Positions 1 through 5,593 of a DNA stretch of 5,593 nt are shown here, piece by piece. The notes under the pieces were generated by a model. The model was not told where the DNA came from, did no database searches, and saw nothing but the letters and a program-made list of their open reading frames with translations. Source of the stretch: Nannocystaceae bacterium (GTDB lineage Bacteria; Myxococcota_A; Polyangia; Nannocystales; Nannocystaceae); assembly GCA_016763875.1 (NCBI GenBank), contig JAESSZ010000095.1, positions 1 through 5,593 of the forward strand. Direction: 5' to 3'. The position numbers and the translations under genes were made by a program. The stretch's first letter is position 1. Each line of letters begins with the position of its first letter.

Positions 1-776
1 GCGCTGAGGTCCAGCACCGAGTACGGCGGGCGCGTCGCAGGCCGCGGGAACTCTGCGGTCGAACACCGCTCGACGCGGCAGTCCGGATTGACCGCCGCAA
101 TGACCGCCTGCGCGAGACCGTGCCACGTGCACTGCCCACCATCGGTCACATGCGCAATGCCTCGCACGTCATGGTCGAGCAACGCCATCGTCACCGCCGC
201 GAGATGTTCGGCGCTGGTCGGCCGGCCATACTGATCGTCAACAACCCGCAGCGAATCGCGTTGTCGACCCAGCCGCGCCATCGTCCGCACGAAGTTGTTG
301 CCCCAAGGCGCGTACAACCAGCTGGTCCGCACGATGAGATGTGCGTCACCCGCCGCTTCGATCAAAACCTCGCCGACCGCCTTGCTGCGCCCGTAGGCGT
401 TGAGTGGCGCACGGGGATGCTCAACGGAGTACGGCACTTCGCCCTGACCATCGAAGACGTAGTCGGTCGAGTAGTGCACGAGCACCGCGCCCGCGGCAGC
501 ACACCGTTTTGCCAGCGCCCCCACCCCGTGGCCATTGACCGCAGTGGCTTGCGCCTCATTGCTCTCAGCCCCATCGACGTCGGTATATCCGGAGCAATTG
601 ACGACAACGGAAAAGGCCGAGAAATCGATCGCATCCAGCGACGCCGCTGAGGTCAGATCCAATGCCGGAAAACTTGCGCCAACGTGCTGTACGCCATCGC
701 GGGTCAGCAAGGCCGACCATGCCTGCCCCAACATCCCATCCGGCGAGATGAGAAAAACTGGACCAGCCACGCTCAT
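1..776 (-). CDS. rmlD: dTDP-4-dehydrorhamnose reductase RmlD, C-terminus cut by window edge
   Basis: Cytoplasmic NAD(P)H-dependent reductase (EC 1.1.1.133) for the last step of dTDP-L-rhamnose synthesis, reducing dTDP-4-keto-L-rhamnose. Reading the minus strand from the ATG at 776-774 gives 258 uninterrupted codons to the window edge. Visible SDR-family landmarks are an N-terminal Rossmann strand and loop (ISPDGMLG, residues 10-17), NCSGYTDVDGAE at 60-71, the STDYVFDG motif at 103-110, the catalytic YGRSK (Tyr128, Lys132), RTSWLY at 150-155 and DDQYGRPT at 180-187. RPPYSVLD at 249-256 is the family's usual near-C-terminal motif, so I estimate only about 25-40 residues are missing. The ATG overlaps the rmlC stop as ATGA; no clear Shine-Dalgarno is seen, so translation is probably coupled to rmlC. 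Oddity: the first glycine of the usual GxxGxxG nucleotide-binding loop is Ser11. The identification itself is secure from motifs and context. Confidence 0.95.
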   Translation of the reverse strand, partial: MSVAGPVFLISPDGMLGQAWSALLTRDGVQHVGASFPALDLTSAASLDAIDFSAFSVVVNCSGYTDVDGAESNEAQATAVNGHGVGALAKRCAAAGAVLVHYSTDYVFDGQGEVPYSVEHPRAPLNAYGRSKAVGEVLIEAAGDAHLIVRTSWLYAPWGNNFVRTMARLGRQRDSLRVVDDQYGRPTSAEHLAAVTMALLDHDVRGIAHVTDGGQCTWHGLAQAVIAAVNPDCRVERCSTAEFPRPATRPPYSVLDLS

Positions 777-1336
777 GATGCTGGGTCGAGCTTGGGCAAC
801 TTGTCTTTGGGAATGTCGGCCAGCCGGGAGAACGACGCGTCCTTCTCCGACAAACTCGGCGTCTCGATCGGCCACTGGATCCCGATGTCGGGGTCGTTCC
901 AGCTCACGCCAAGTTCGGTTTCACGGTGGTACAGCTCCGTGCATTTGTAGACGAACAGGGCCGACTCCCCAGTCACGCAAAAACCGTGGGCAAAGCCGGG
1001 TGGGATGTAGATCTGCTTGCGGTTGTCGCCCGACAACAGCACCCCGTCCCACTGTCCGAACGTCGGCGAGCCAACACGGACATCAACGGCAACGTCAAAG
1101 ACCTCGCCTTGGATGACGTGCACTAGTTTGCCCTGGCCGTGAGGATGTTGCAGGTGCAGGCCACGCAGGATGCCCTTGGTCGAGAACGACATGTTGTCCT
1201 GCACGAAGTCCGTCGGCAGGCCAGCCTCGCTGTAACGCTTGCGCGACCAGGTCTCGAGAAAAAAACCGCGCTCGTCGCCGTAGACGTCGGGCTCGACGAC
1301 GACCACCCCGGGCAACTTGGTCTGGGTGACCTTCAT
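773..1336 (-). CDS. rmlC: dTDP-4-dehydrorhamnose 3,5-epimerase RmlC
   Basis: Cytoplasmic epimerase (EC 5.1.3.13) that inverts C3 and C5 of dTDP-4-keto-6-deoxy-D-glucose, a cupin-fold enzyme usually acting as a dimer. The product is 187 residues, about the family norm. Visible motifs: DERGFFLETW (21-30), substrate-binding QDNMSFS (46-52), RGLHLQHP (58-65) with His61 as the likely catalytic base, the cupin strand GEVFDVAVDVR (77-87), IPPGFAHGF (111-119), YKCTELYH (130-137) with Tyr136 at the likely catalytic acid position, and EKD (164-166), whose Asp usually pairs with the His. The start was set at the ATG at 1336 because a GAGGAG ribosome site lies 5 bases upstream and the protein then begins MKVTQTKLPGV as in homologues; a GTG 15 bases earlier would add only MRGAA. 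The start overlaps the rmlA stop (ATGA) and the stop overlaps the rmlD start (ATGA), so it sits in the middle of a coupled operon. Confidence 0.97.
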   Translation of the reverse strand: MKVTQTKLPGVVVVEPDVYGDERGFFLETWSRKRYSEAGLPTDFVQDNMSFSTKGILRGLHLQHPHGQGKLVHVIQGEVFDVAVDVRVGSPTFGQWDGVLLSGDNRKQIYIPPGFAHGFCVTGESALFVYKCTELYHRETELGVSWNDPDIGIQWPIETPSLSEKDASFSRLADIPKDKLPKLDPAS

Positions 1337-2211
1337 CGCTGCTCCTCGCACAACGCCAACAGGTACTGCCCGTAGGCGGTCTTCCCCAACGCAGACGCCT
1401 GCTCATGAAGCCGCGCCTTGTCGATCCAGCCGAGGTTGAAGGCAATCTCCTCAGGGCAAGCGATCTGGAGCCCTTGTCGGTGCTCAATCGTTGCGATGAA
1501 ATTGGCGGCCTCGAGCATTGCCTCTGGCGAGCCCGTATCGAGCCAGGCGAATCCGCGTCCGAGCCGCTCGAGTTTGAGGTTGCCCTGCTCGAGGTACCGA
1601 CGGTTGAGATCCGTGATCTCCAGCTCGCCGCGGGGCGAGGGTTGCAGGCTTTCGGCAAGGTCGCAGACCTGCTCATCGTAAAAGTACAAGCCTGTCACCG
1701 CGTAGTTCGACTTGGGCTTGGCAGGTTTCTCCTCGATGGAGAGCACATTGCCGTCCGCGTCGACCTCGGCCACGCCATAGGCCCCGGGGTCCTTGACCCA
1801 ATAGCCGAACACCGTCGCCCCTTTTTCGCGACGAGTCGCCTGCCCCATGATGTCCTGCAGGTTGTTGCCGTAGAAGATGTTGTCGCCAAGCACCAGCGCG
1901 CAGCCTTCGCCGGCAATGAACTTCTTGCCGATGATGAAGGCCTGAGCCAGGCCGTCGGGGCTGGGTTGGACCTCCCACGATAGCTCCATGCCCCACTGGC
2001 TTCCGTCACCCAGCAGCCGCTGGAACATCGCCTGCTCGTGCGGCGTGGTGATAACCAGCACCTTGCGAATGCCCGCGAGCATGAGCGTCGACAACGGGTA
2101 GTAGATCATTGGCTTGTCGTAGACAGCCAAGAGTTGCTTGCTCGTTCCCTTGGTCAAAGGATAGAGGCGAGTGCCCGAGCCGCCGGCGAGGATGATGCCC
2201 TTGTCGATCAT
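1333..2211 (-). CDS. rmlA: Glucose-1-phosphate thymidylyltransferase RmlA
   Basis: Cytoplasmic nucleotidyltransferase (EC 2.7.7.24) that joins glucose-1-phosphate and dTTP to give dTDP-glucose and pyrophosphate, the entry and usual feedback-controlled step of the pathway. The product is 292 residues, matching the short homotetrameric RmlA form. Visible motifs: the nucleotide-binding LAGGSGTRLYPLT (8-20), SKQLLAVYDKPMIYYPLS (24-41) with Lys25 as the probable catalytic lysine, VQPSPDGLAQAF (81-92), LGDNIFYG (108-115) with Asp110 as a metal ligand, IEEKP (159-163), GELEITDLN (195-203) and WLDTG (223-227) with Asp225 as the second metal ligand. The C-terminal helical part (PEEIAFNLGWID) is also typical. 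The ATG at 2211 has AGGA 7 bases upstream. It lies 33 bases after rmlB and its TGA overlaps the rmlC ATG. Nothing is truncated or missing. Confidence 0.98.
   Translation of the reverse strand: MIDKGIILAGGSGTRLYPLTKGTSKQLLAVYDKPMIYYPLSTLMLAGIRKVLVITTPHEQAMFQRLLGDGSQWGMELSWEVQPSPDGLAQAFIIGKKFIAGEGCALVLGDNIFYGNNLQDIMGQATRREKGATVFGYWVKDPGAYGVAEVDADGNVLSIEEKPAKPKSNYAVTGLYFYDEQVCDLAESLQPSPRGELEITDLNRRYLEQGNLKLERLGRGFAWLDTGSPEAMLEAANFIATIEHRQGLQIACPEEIAFNLGWIDKARLHEQASALGKTAYGQYLLALCEEQR
1342..1347 (-). promoter_or_regulatory. Ribosome binding site of rmlC
   Basis: GAGGAG on the minus strand, 5 bases before the rmlC ATG and inside the last codons of rmlA. It decides the start at 1336 over the in-frame GTG at 1351, which would lie upstream of this site. 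Confidence 0.75.
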
Positions 2212-2218
2212 CGATTGG

Positions 2219-2222
2219 TCCT
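2219..2222 (-). promoter_or_regulatory. Ribosome binding site of rmlA
   Basis: AGGA on the minus strand, 7 bases before the rmlA ATG, in the 33-base gap after rmlB. The match is short but the spacing is good. The rest of this gap shows no terminator or promoter, which agrees with co-transcription of rmlB and rmlA. Confidence 0.5.
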
Positions 2223-2244
2223 GACTTTCTTCAGCTGTGGCCGC

Positions 2245-3288
2245 TCAGCGCGCGCCGTAGTTTTCTTCGATCCACTTGCGGTAGTCGCCGGTCTGTACCC
2301 GGTCGACCCACTCGGTATTTTCGAGATACCAGCGCACCGTGCGACGCATGCCGGTGTCAAACGTCTCCTTGGGTGTCCACCCAAGCTCTGACTTGATCTT
2401 GCCAGCATCGATCGCGTAGCGCAGGTCATGCCCTGGTCGATCTTTGACGTACGTGATGAGACCGCGCAGTTCGGCCTCGTCGGAGTCCGTTTCCTCGGCG
2501 ACGATCCGACACAGCGTGTTGACGACGTCGATATTACGAACCTCGTTGTGGCCCCCAACGTTGTAGGTCTCGCCGACACGGCCCTCGTTGATGACCGCCC
2601 AGATCGCATCGCAATGGTCGGTCACGTACAACCAGTCGCGAACGTTGAGCCCTTCGCCGTACACCGGTAGCGGCTTGCGATCCTTGGCGTTGAGGATCAT
2701 CAGGGGGATGAGTTTTTCGGGGAACTGGTACGGCCCGTAGTTGTTGCTGCAGTTGGTCAGCTTCATCGGGATCTTGAACGTGCGGTTGTACGCGCGTACC
2801 AGATGATCGCTGGCTGCTTTCGACGCCGAGTACGGGCTCGACGGATCGTAGGCGGTGCTCTCCGTGAACAGGCCCGTGTCTCCCAGCGAGCCATACACCT
2901 CGTCGGTCGAGACGTGGTGGAACAAACCCTCGCCCGGCTTCCAATGTTTGCGACACGCCTCGAGCAAGTTGAACGTCCCTTCGATGTTCGACTTGATAAA
3001 GGGCGCGGGACCGGAGATCGAACGGTCGACGTGGCTCTCGGCCGCGAAGTGAACGACCAGCTCCGGTTCGTGCTTGCGAAAAACGGCCTCCACAGCGTCG
3101 TAGTCGACGATGTCCGCGACAGTCATCTCGTAGTTGCTCGCCGCCTCGATGGCAGCCAACGACAACGGATTGGCTGCGTAGGTCAGCTTGTCGAGGTTGA
3201 CGAAATGGTGCTCGGGGTGCCGCGGCACGAGCAGATTGAGGAAGTTGGCACCAATAAACCCGGCGCCACCGGTCACAAGGATCTTCAT
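2245..3288 (-). CDS. rmlB: dTDP-glucose 4,6-dehydratase RmlB
   Basis: Cytoplasmic NAD-dependent extended SDR enzyme (EC 4.2.1.46) that converts dTDP-glucose to dTDP-4-keto-6-deoxyglucose. The product is 347 residues, within the family's normal size. Visible motifs: MKILVTGGAGFIGANF with the NAD loop GGAGFIG (7-13), NLDKLTYAAN (31-40), HFAAESHVDRSI (80-91), STDEVYGS (127-134) carrying the catalytic Thr128-Asp129-Glu130, YSASK (Tyr153, Lys157), NCSNNYGPYQFPEKLIP (179-195), YGEGLNVRDWLYV, and DRPGHDLRYAID near the C-terminus. I chose the ATG at 3288 because the protein then starts directly at the beta strand before the NAD loop; an in-frame GTG at 3321 would add 11 residues (MPYIRGPVRPP) unlike the family. 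No Shine-Dalgarno precedes either start. It is the first rml gene and is followed after 33 bases by rmlA. Confidence 0.97.
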   Translation of the reverse strand: MKILVTGGAGFIGANFLNLLVPRHPEHHFVNLDKLTYAANPLSLAAIEAASNYEMTVADIVDYDAVEAVFRKHEPELVVHFAAESHVDRSISGPAPFIKSNIEGTFNLLEACRKHWKPGEGLFHHVSTDEVYGSLGDTGLFTESTAYDPSSPYSASKAASDHLVRAYNRTFKIPMKLTNCSNNYGPYQFPEKLIPLMILNAKDRKPLPVYGEGLNVRDWLYVTDHCDAIWAVINEGRVGETYNVGGHNEVRNIDVVNTLCRIVAEETDSDEAELRGLITYVKDRPGHDLRYAIDAGKIKSELGWTPKETFDTGMRRTVRWYLENTEWVDRVQTGDYRKWIEENYGAR

Positions 3289-3309
3289 AGGAGGCCGTAC
3301 GGGTCCACG

Positions 3310-3338
3310 GATATAAGGCACTGGCCGGGTTGGCGCAA
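3310..3338 (-). promoter_or_regulatory. Possible sigma70-type promoter before rmlB
   Basis: On the minus strand TTGCGC (3338-3333) and TATATC (3315-3310) are separated by 17 bases, the ideal spacer. The match is 3 of 6 at -35 and 4 of 6 at -10. A transcript would start near 3303, leaving a leader of about 14 bases before the rmlB ATG, too short for a standard ribosome site and consistent with none being seen. The AT-rich TTATAT stands out in this GC-rich sequence. The alternative is that the rml genes are read through from the lipoprotein gene, since no convincing terminator lies in the 88 bases between them. Inferred by eye only. Confidence 0.3.
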
Positions 3339-3376
3339 TGAGACCTCACACCACCGACGGTCATGCCTACCGACGC

Positions 3377-5518
3377 CTACAATAGGCCCACAAAGCGCAA
3401 CAGGCCGCGCTGCTCGGACGCGGTGAGTTTGCGGCCGTCGGCCACCTCCCGCAGATGCTGCCCGCTACCGACCGAGGGACCCACTGAGAACCGCGCGACC
3501 GCCTCGCGCAACGTGGAGGCCCCCCCGTCGGTGAAGTACGGTCGTTTGGCGTACAGTCGCCGCAGAGAAGGCACACGCGCACCAGTTTCGTGCACGTACG
3601 GCTCGACACCGGTCCGCATCCGATCCTGGGTGGCCCATACTATGGGCGCGGCGGGCGAGGCGATGAGCCCAGCCCACGCGGAACGCTCGAGGCGGGACTC
3701 GGGGGCGTCGGTCAGCGAGCGCGCTTGGTGGCAGCTCTCGCAGTGGCGCTGGAACAACTTGGCGACGTCAGCGAAGGCGAGAGCTTCGTCCTCGTCGAAC
3801 CACGGCTCGGCGGACAGCGCCCGCGGGTTCGGCTCGTGGTTGAACACCATGATGAACGCCATCAGCGCTCGCCGCAGCCCGGCGCCATCGACTTCGGTCT
3901 GCACGCCAAGGTACCTCAACCACGGCACGGTCTCAGGACTGAGTGAAAACCAGGGGTCTGCCCCCGTGCCGCGGCTGGCCACGCGGAACTCGTTGTTCAC
4001 CATCTCCGCCATCGTGCCGTCCAACGCCCGGGAAAAATGCGGACGATTGGCGAACAGTCCCCTGATCGGGCGGGTCGACGCGTGCACGTCTTGGCGACCG
4101 GTCCAGTGAACCCGACCGTCCACGCCGCCCTCGAAGTGGCACGTCTCGCACGTGAAGCGGCTCGCTTTGCCCTCGCTGCGGGCCGCTGGAGCCATCAACC
4201 CGGTGAACAAAAGCGCCTCGCCCAGACGGACATCGGGGCTGCGCGTGTCGGCCTCGGGGTTGCCCGCGGCGATAACCGACAGTGTGCCGTCCGTTCCGAA
4301 CGACAGCCACGCATCCAGCAACGGATTGGCGGCGAGCACCGAGCCGTCGTCCGCGACGACCATGTCGGTGATCCCGGGCACCAGCGCTGTGGTCTGGACT
4401 TTTGGCGTCGAGAACTTTGCGTCCCAAACGGCGGTGACCCACGCCTCGGATCCATAACCAACGGTCTGTACGTGCGTCTGTAGATCTGCCGCCTCGCCCG
4501 ACAACTGCAGACGAATCCACTTGGGCGTCACGGCACCGTGCGCAGAGACGTTGAGCTCGGCGCGACGCACCGGTGGCCCCTCATCGGGAATGTCGGTCAC
4601 GAAGACAAACGAGTCGATGTTGCCGAAAGCCCCACCACTACGATCGAGAGGTTTGTCTTCCACGCCCCCCATGGCGAGACGCAACCCGGTCCCATCGGGC
4701 AGCGGCTGGGCATCGACGCTCCAAACCGGGCCGTCGTGTTCCACGACCACGGGCGGCTCGGTGGGTTGTCCCGCGGCGTTGAGGGGCCACGCGAGCAGCG
4801 TGTGGTCCAAGCTGCACAGCGCGAGCAACCGGGTTGCCGTCCACTGGACCCACAGCGGGCCCGCGCAATCGGCAGCGAAGGTTGGCGCGACACTCACCGC
4901 GGACGTCCCCGACTCGGGCCACGGCGGCGCAGCGAGCACCAACACCCGGTGGGCGTAGCCATCGGCCACCGCCAACTGCCCGCGCGGCGATACGGCGACA
5001 TCCCTCAGCGAGTACGACGCGGTGACATCGATGCCACCACGGACGACGAGGTCTTGGTCGGCGCGCTGTGGCAACGAGAAGCGAGCGACGCGGCCGGACT
5101 TGGGGCCGACAACAAACAAAACGGTGCCGTCCTCGGTGACGGCCCAGCCGGTGGAATCGTGGGCCACCGCGGTACGCTGCCGTGGGCGCCCGTCGTCAAA
5201 CGAGCGAACCAGAACCCCGTCACCGCGCAGTAAACCGAGCATGCTGCCGTCGGCAAGTCGACGGAGCAACAAAGGGTCGGCGCCCGCCACCTCGCTCCAA
5301 GGTGGCAACCGAAGGAAGTCAGTCTCATCGCGCCGCTGTTGTTCCCAGCGCGTGAGTTCGGCTACCGCATCGCGACGATGCACGGCCTCCGCGCTGTCGT
5401 CGGAGGCCGTGGGTGTCGACGCCGACACGTCCAGAACCGCCTCCTTGTCACGAGCACCACACGCGAGCAGTGCGAGCAGCGTTAGCCCGCCAACGCTACG
5501 GACCGCTGCGCCTACCAG
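3377..5518 (-). CDS. Di-heme c-type lipoprotein, propeller-like N-terminal part plus cytochrome c peroxidase/MauG-like part
   Basis: Predicted 713-residue exported lipoprotein; no specific function recognised. Numbering is from a CTG start at 5518. Residues 1-20 form a lipoprotein signal: MVGAAVR, a hydrophobic stretch SVGGLTLLALLA, then lipobox LLAC with Cys20; Gly at +2 would permit outer-membrane sorting. Residues about 80-430 contain strand-turn repeats such as LRDVAVSPRGQLAVADG and ITDMVVADDGSVLAANP, resembling NHL/YVTN-type beta-propeller blades. The C-terminal part has heme-c motifs CETCH (457-461; 4136-4150) followed by FEGGVDG, and CESCH (593-597; 3728-3742), then VPSLRRLYAKRPYFTDGG. 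The 136-residue spacing and these motifs match di-heme peroxidase/MauG-type proteins, which act on peroxide or oxidise substrates in the periplasm. The residues usual at the distal positions of the second heme appear replaced (Thr663, Phe677). The frame has no ATG, GTG or TTG upstream of the lipobox; a GTG at 5428 is the first ordinary start but would lose the signal peptide. Its stop is 88 bases before rmlB. Domain calls are by eye. Confidence 0.85.
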   Translation of the reverse strand: MVGAAVRSVGGLTLLALLACGARDKEAVLDVSASTPTASDDSAEAVHRRDAVAELTRWEQQRRDETDFLRLPPWSEVAGADPLLLRRLADGSMLGLLRGDGVLVRSFDDGRPRQRTAVAHDSTGWAVTEDGTVLFVVGPKSGRVARFSLPQRADQDLVVRGGIDVTASYSLRDVAVSPRGQLAVADGYAHRVLVLAAPPWPESGTSAVSVAPTFAADCAGPLWVQWTATRLLALCSLDHTLLAWPLNAAGQPTEPPVVVEHDGPVWSVDAQPLPDGTGLRLAMGGVEDKPLDRSGGAFGNIDSFVFVTDIPDEGPPVRRAELNVSAHGAVTPKWIRLQLSGEAADLQTHVQTVGYGSEAWVTAVWDAKFSTPKVQTTALVPGITDMVVADDGSVLAANPLLDAWLSFGTDGTLSVIAAGNPEADTRSPDVRLGEALLFTGLMAPAARSEGKASRFTCETCHFEGGVDGRVHWTGRQDVHASTRPIRGLFANRPHFSRALDGTMAEMVNNEFRVASRGTGADPWFSLSPETVPWLRYLGVQTEVDGAGLRRALMAFIMVFNHEPNPRALSAEPWFDEDEALAFADVAKLFQRHCESCHQARSLTDAPESRLERSAWAGLIASPAAPIVWATQDRMRTGVEPYVHETGARVPSLRRLYAKRPYFTDGGASTLREAVARFSVGPSVGSGQHLREVADGRKLTASEQRGLLRFVGLL

Positions 5519-5593
5519 CCGCCGTCCTTCTTGTCGCCGCCGTCTGCCTTGGCGTCTTCCTTCTTGTCGCCGCCGTCTGCCTTGGCGTCTTCC
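5512..5593 (-). CDS. C-terminal end of an unidentified protein with a charged 11-residue tandem repeat
   Basis: Only the last 26 residues before a TAG stop (5514-5512) are in the window. They read as two identical copies of EDAKADGGDKK followed by DGGW. The tail is rich in Lys, Asp and Gly, has balanced charge, and is likely disordered. The reading frame is supported by the codons of the repeat (acidic and basic residues alternating, no stops), by the repeat length being a multiple of three, and by the stop overlapping the start of the next gene by 7 bases in a layout typical of coupled genes. The other frame through the repeat is Arg/Gln-rich and lacks any start. The function and length of the protein cannot be seen; it may belong to the same operon as the di-heme lipoprotein. 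Confidence 0.65.
   Translation of the reverse strand, partial: EDAKADGGDKKEDAKADGGDKKDGGW
5525..5532 (-). promoter_or_regulatory. Ribosome binding site supporting the CTG start of the lipoprotein
   Basis: AAGAAGGA on the minus strand, with AAGGA ending 6 bases before the CTG at 5518. It lies inside the Lys-Lys-Asp codons of the preceding gene, partly within the first repeat copy, and supports a start that overlaps the preceding stop codon. The same AAGAAGGA recurs in the next repeat copy, so its presence may be a by-product of Lys-Lys-Glu/Asp coding. Confidence 0.4.
5528..5593. repeat. Perfect 33-base tandem repeat, at least two copies
   Basis: Positions 5528-5560 and 5561-5593 are identical base for base. 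The unit is 33 bases, a multiple of three, and codes in phase for 11 residues on the minus strand. The array reaches the window edge, so the copy number is unknown. On the low-coordinate side the similarity decays within a few bases (GGCGTCC-like remnant at 5521-5527), just before the stop codon. Identity at the DNA level, including synonymous positions, points to recent slippage or recombination. Confidence 0.95.

Noticed and set aside
120..1116. Plus-strand open frames opposite rmlD and rmlC (120-650, 535-1116)
   Set aside because: They are antisense to strongly supported enzyme genes, have Arg/Pro/His-rich composition and no recognisable motif.
1405..1983. Plus-strand open frame opposite rmlA
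   Set aside because: It is the complement of conserved RmlA codons and arises from GC-rich codon bias.
3289..3321. Upstream GTG start for rmlB at 3321
   Set aside because: It adds 11 residues not typical of RmlB, and the ATG at 3288 places the NAD loop at the usual position; the GTG also falls within the promoter-like spacer.
3375..3387. Small inverted repeat (GCCTA, 3-base loop, TAGGC) over the lipoprotein stop codon, considered as a terminator
   Set aside because: The stem is only 5 bp with no T-run after it on either strand, so it is too weak to call.
2803..4109. Plus-strand open frames opposite rmlB and the di-heme gene (2803-3426, 3363-4109)
   Set aside because: They span the gap between two minus-strand genes but have no ribosome site, no domain, and shadow composition.
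4538..5233. Plus-strand open frame of 231 codons opposite the lipoprotein gene
   Set aside because: It lies wholly antisense to a gene with a lipobox and two CXXCH motifs, and its sequence is Arg/Pro-rich without motifs.
5417..5446. AAGGAGG followed by GTG at 5428 as the real start of the di-heme gene
   Set aside because: The ribosome site is good but the spacing of 11 bases is long, and this start would remove the signal peptide needed for a c-type cytochrome; kept only as an alternative.
5528..5593. Tandem repeat considered as CRISPR or an origin iteron array
   Set aside because: The copies abut with no spacers, are a multiple of three and encode a phased peptide repeat ending at a stop codon, so a coding repeat explains them.

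Overview
The window is a GC-rich bacterial segment in which every supported gene lies on the minus strand, so transcription runs from high to low coordinates. It holds two blocks. The low-coordinate block (about 1-3290) is a complete-looking dTDP-L-rhamnose operon in the order rmlB-rmlA-rmlC-rmlD, with rmlD cut by the window edge. The high-coordinate block (about 3377-5593) holds a large two-heme c-type lipoprotein and, before it, the last codons of a gene whose product ends in a charged tandem repeat.

The four rml enzymes turn glucose-1-phosphate and dTTP into dTDP-L-rhamnose: RmlA makes dTDP-glucose, RmlB dehydrates it to the 4-keto-6-deoxy sugar, RmlC epimerises it and RmlD reduces it. The product is the donor for rhamnose in O-antigen, exopolysaccharide or glycolipids. 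The genes are tightly packed: rmlB and rmlA are 33 bases apart, and rmlA/rmlC and rmlC/rmlD each share an ATGA stop-start overlap. Catalytic motifs are intact in all four. A weak promoter-like element lies just before rmlB.

Upstream, a 713-residue protein has a lipoprotein signal peptide, a region resembling beta-propeller repeats, and a C-terminal part with two CXXCH heme-binding motifs arranged as in bacterial di-heme cytochrome c peroxidase / MauG proteins. Its signal peptide is only found if translation starts at a CTG codon overlapping the stop codon of the preceding gene. Its second heme domain seems to lack the residues that usually sit at the two conserved distal positions. The preceding gene contributes only its C-terminus, with two perfect copies of a 33-base repeat.

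The organism is not identifiable with certainty. High GC, a Gram-negative style lipoprotein and a propeller/di-heme fusion would fit Myxococcota or a related deltaproteobacterial-type lineage, but this is a guess. I see no mobile elements, RNA genes or CRISPR, and no clear sign of a wholly new system. The lipoprotein and its repeat-encoding neighbour are the parts most worth a second look.
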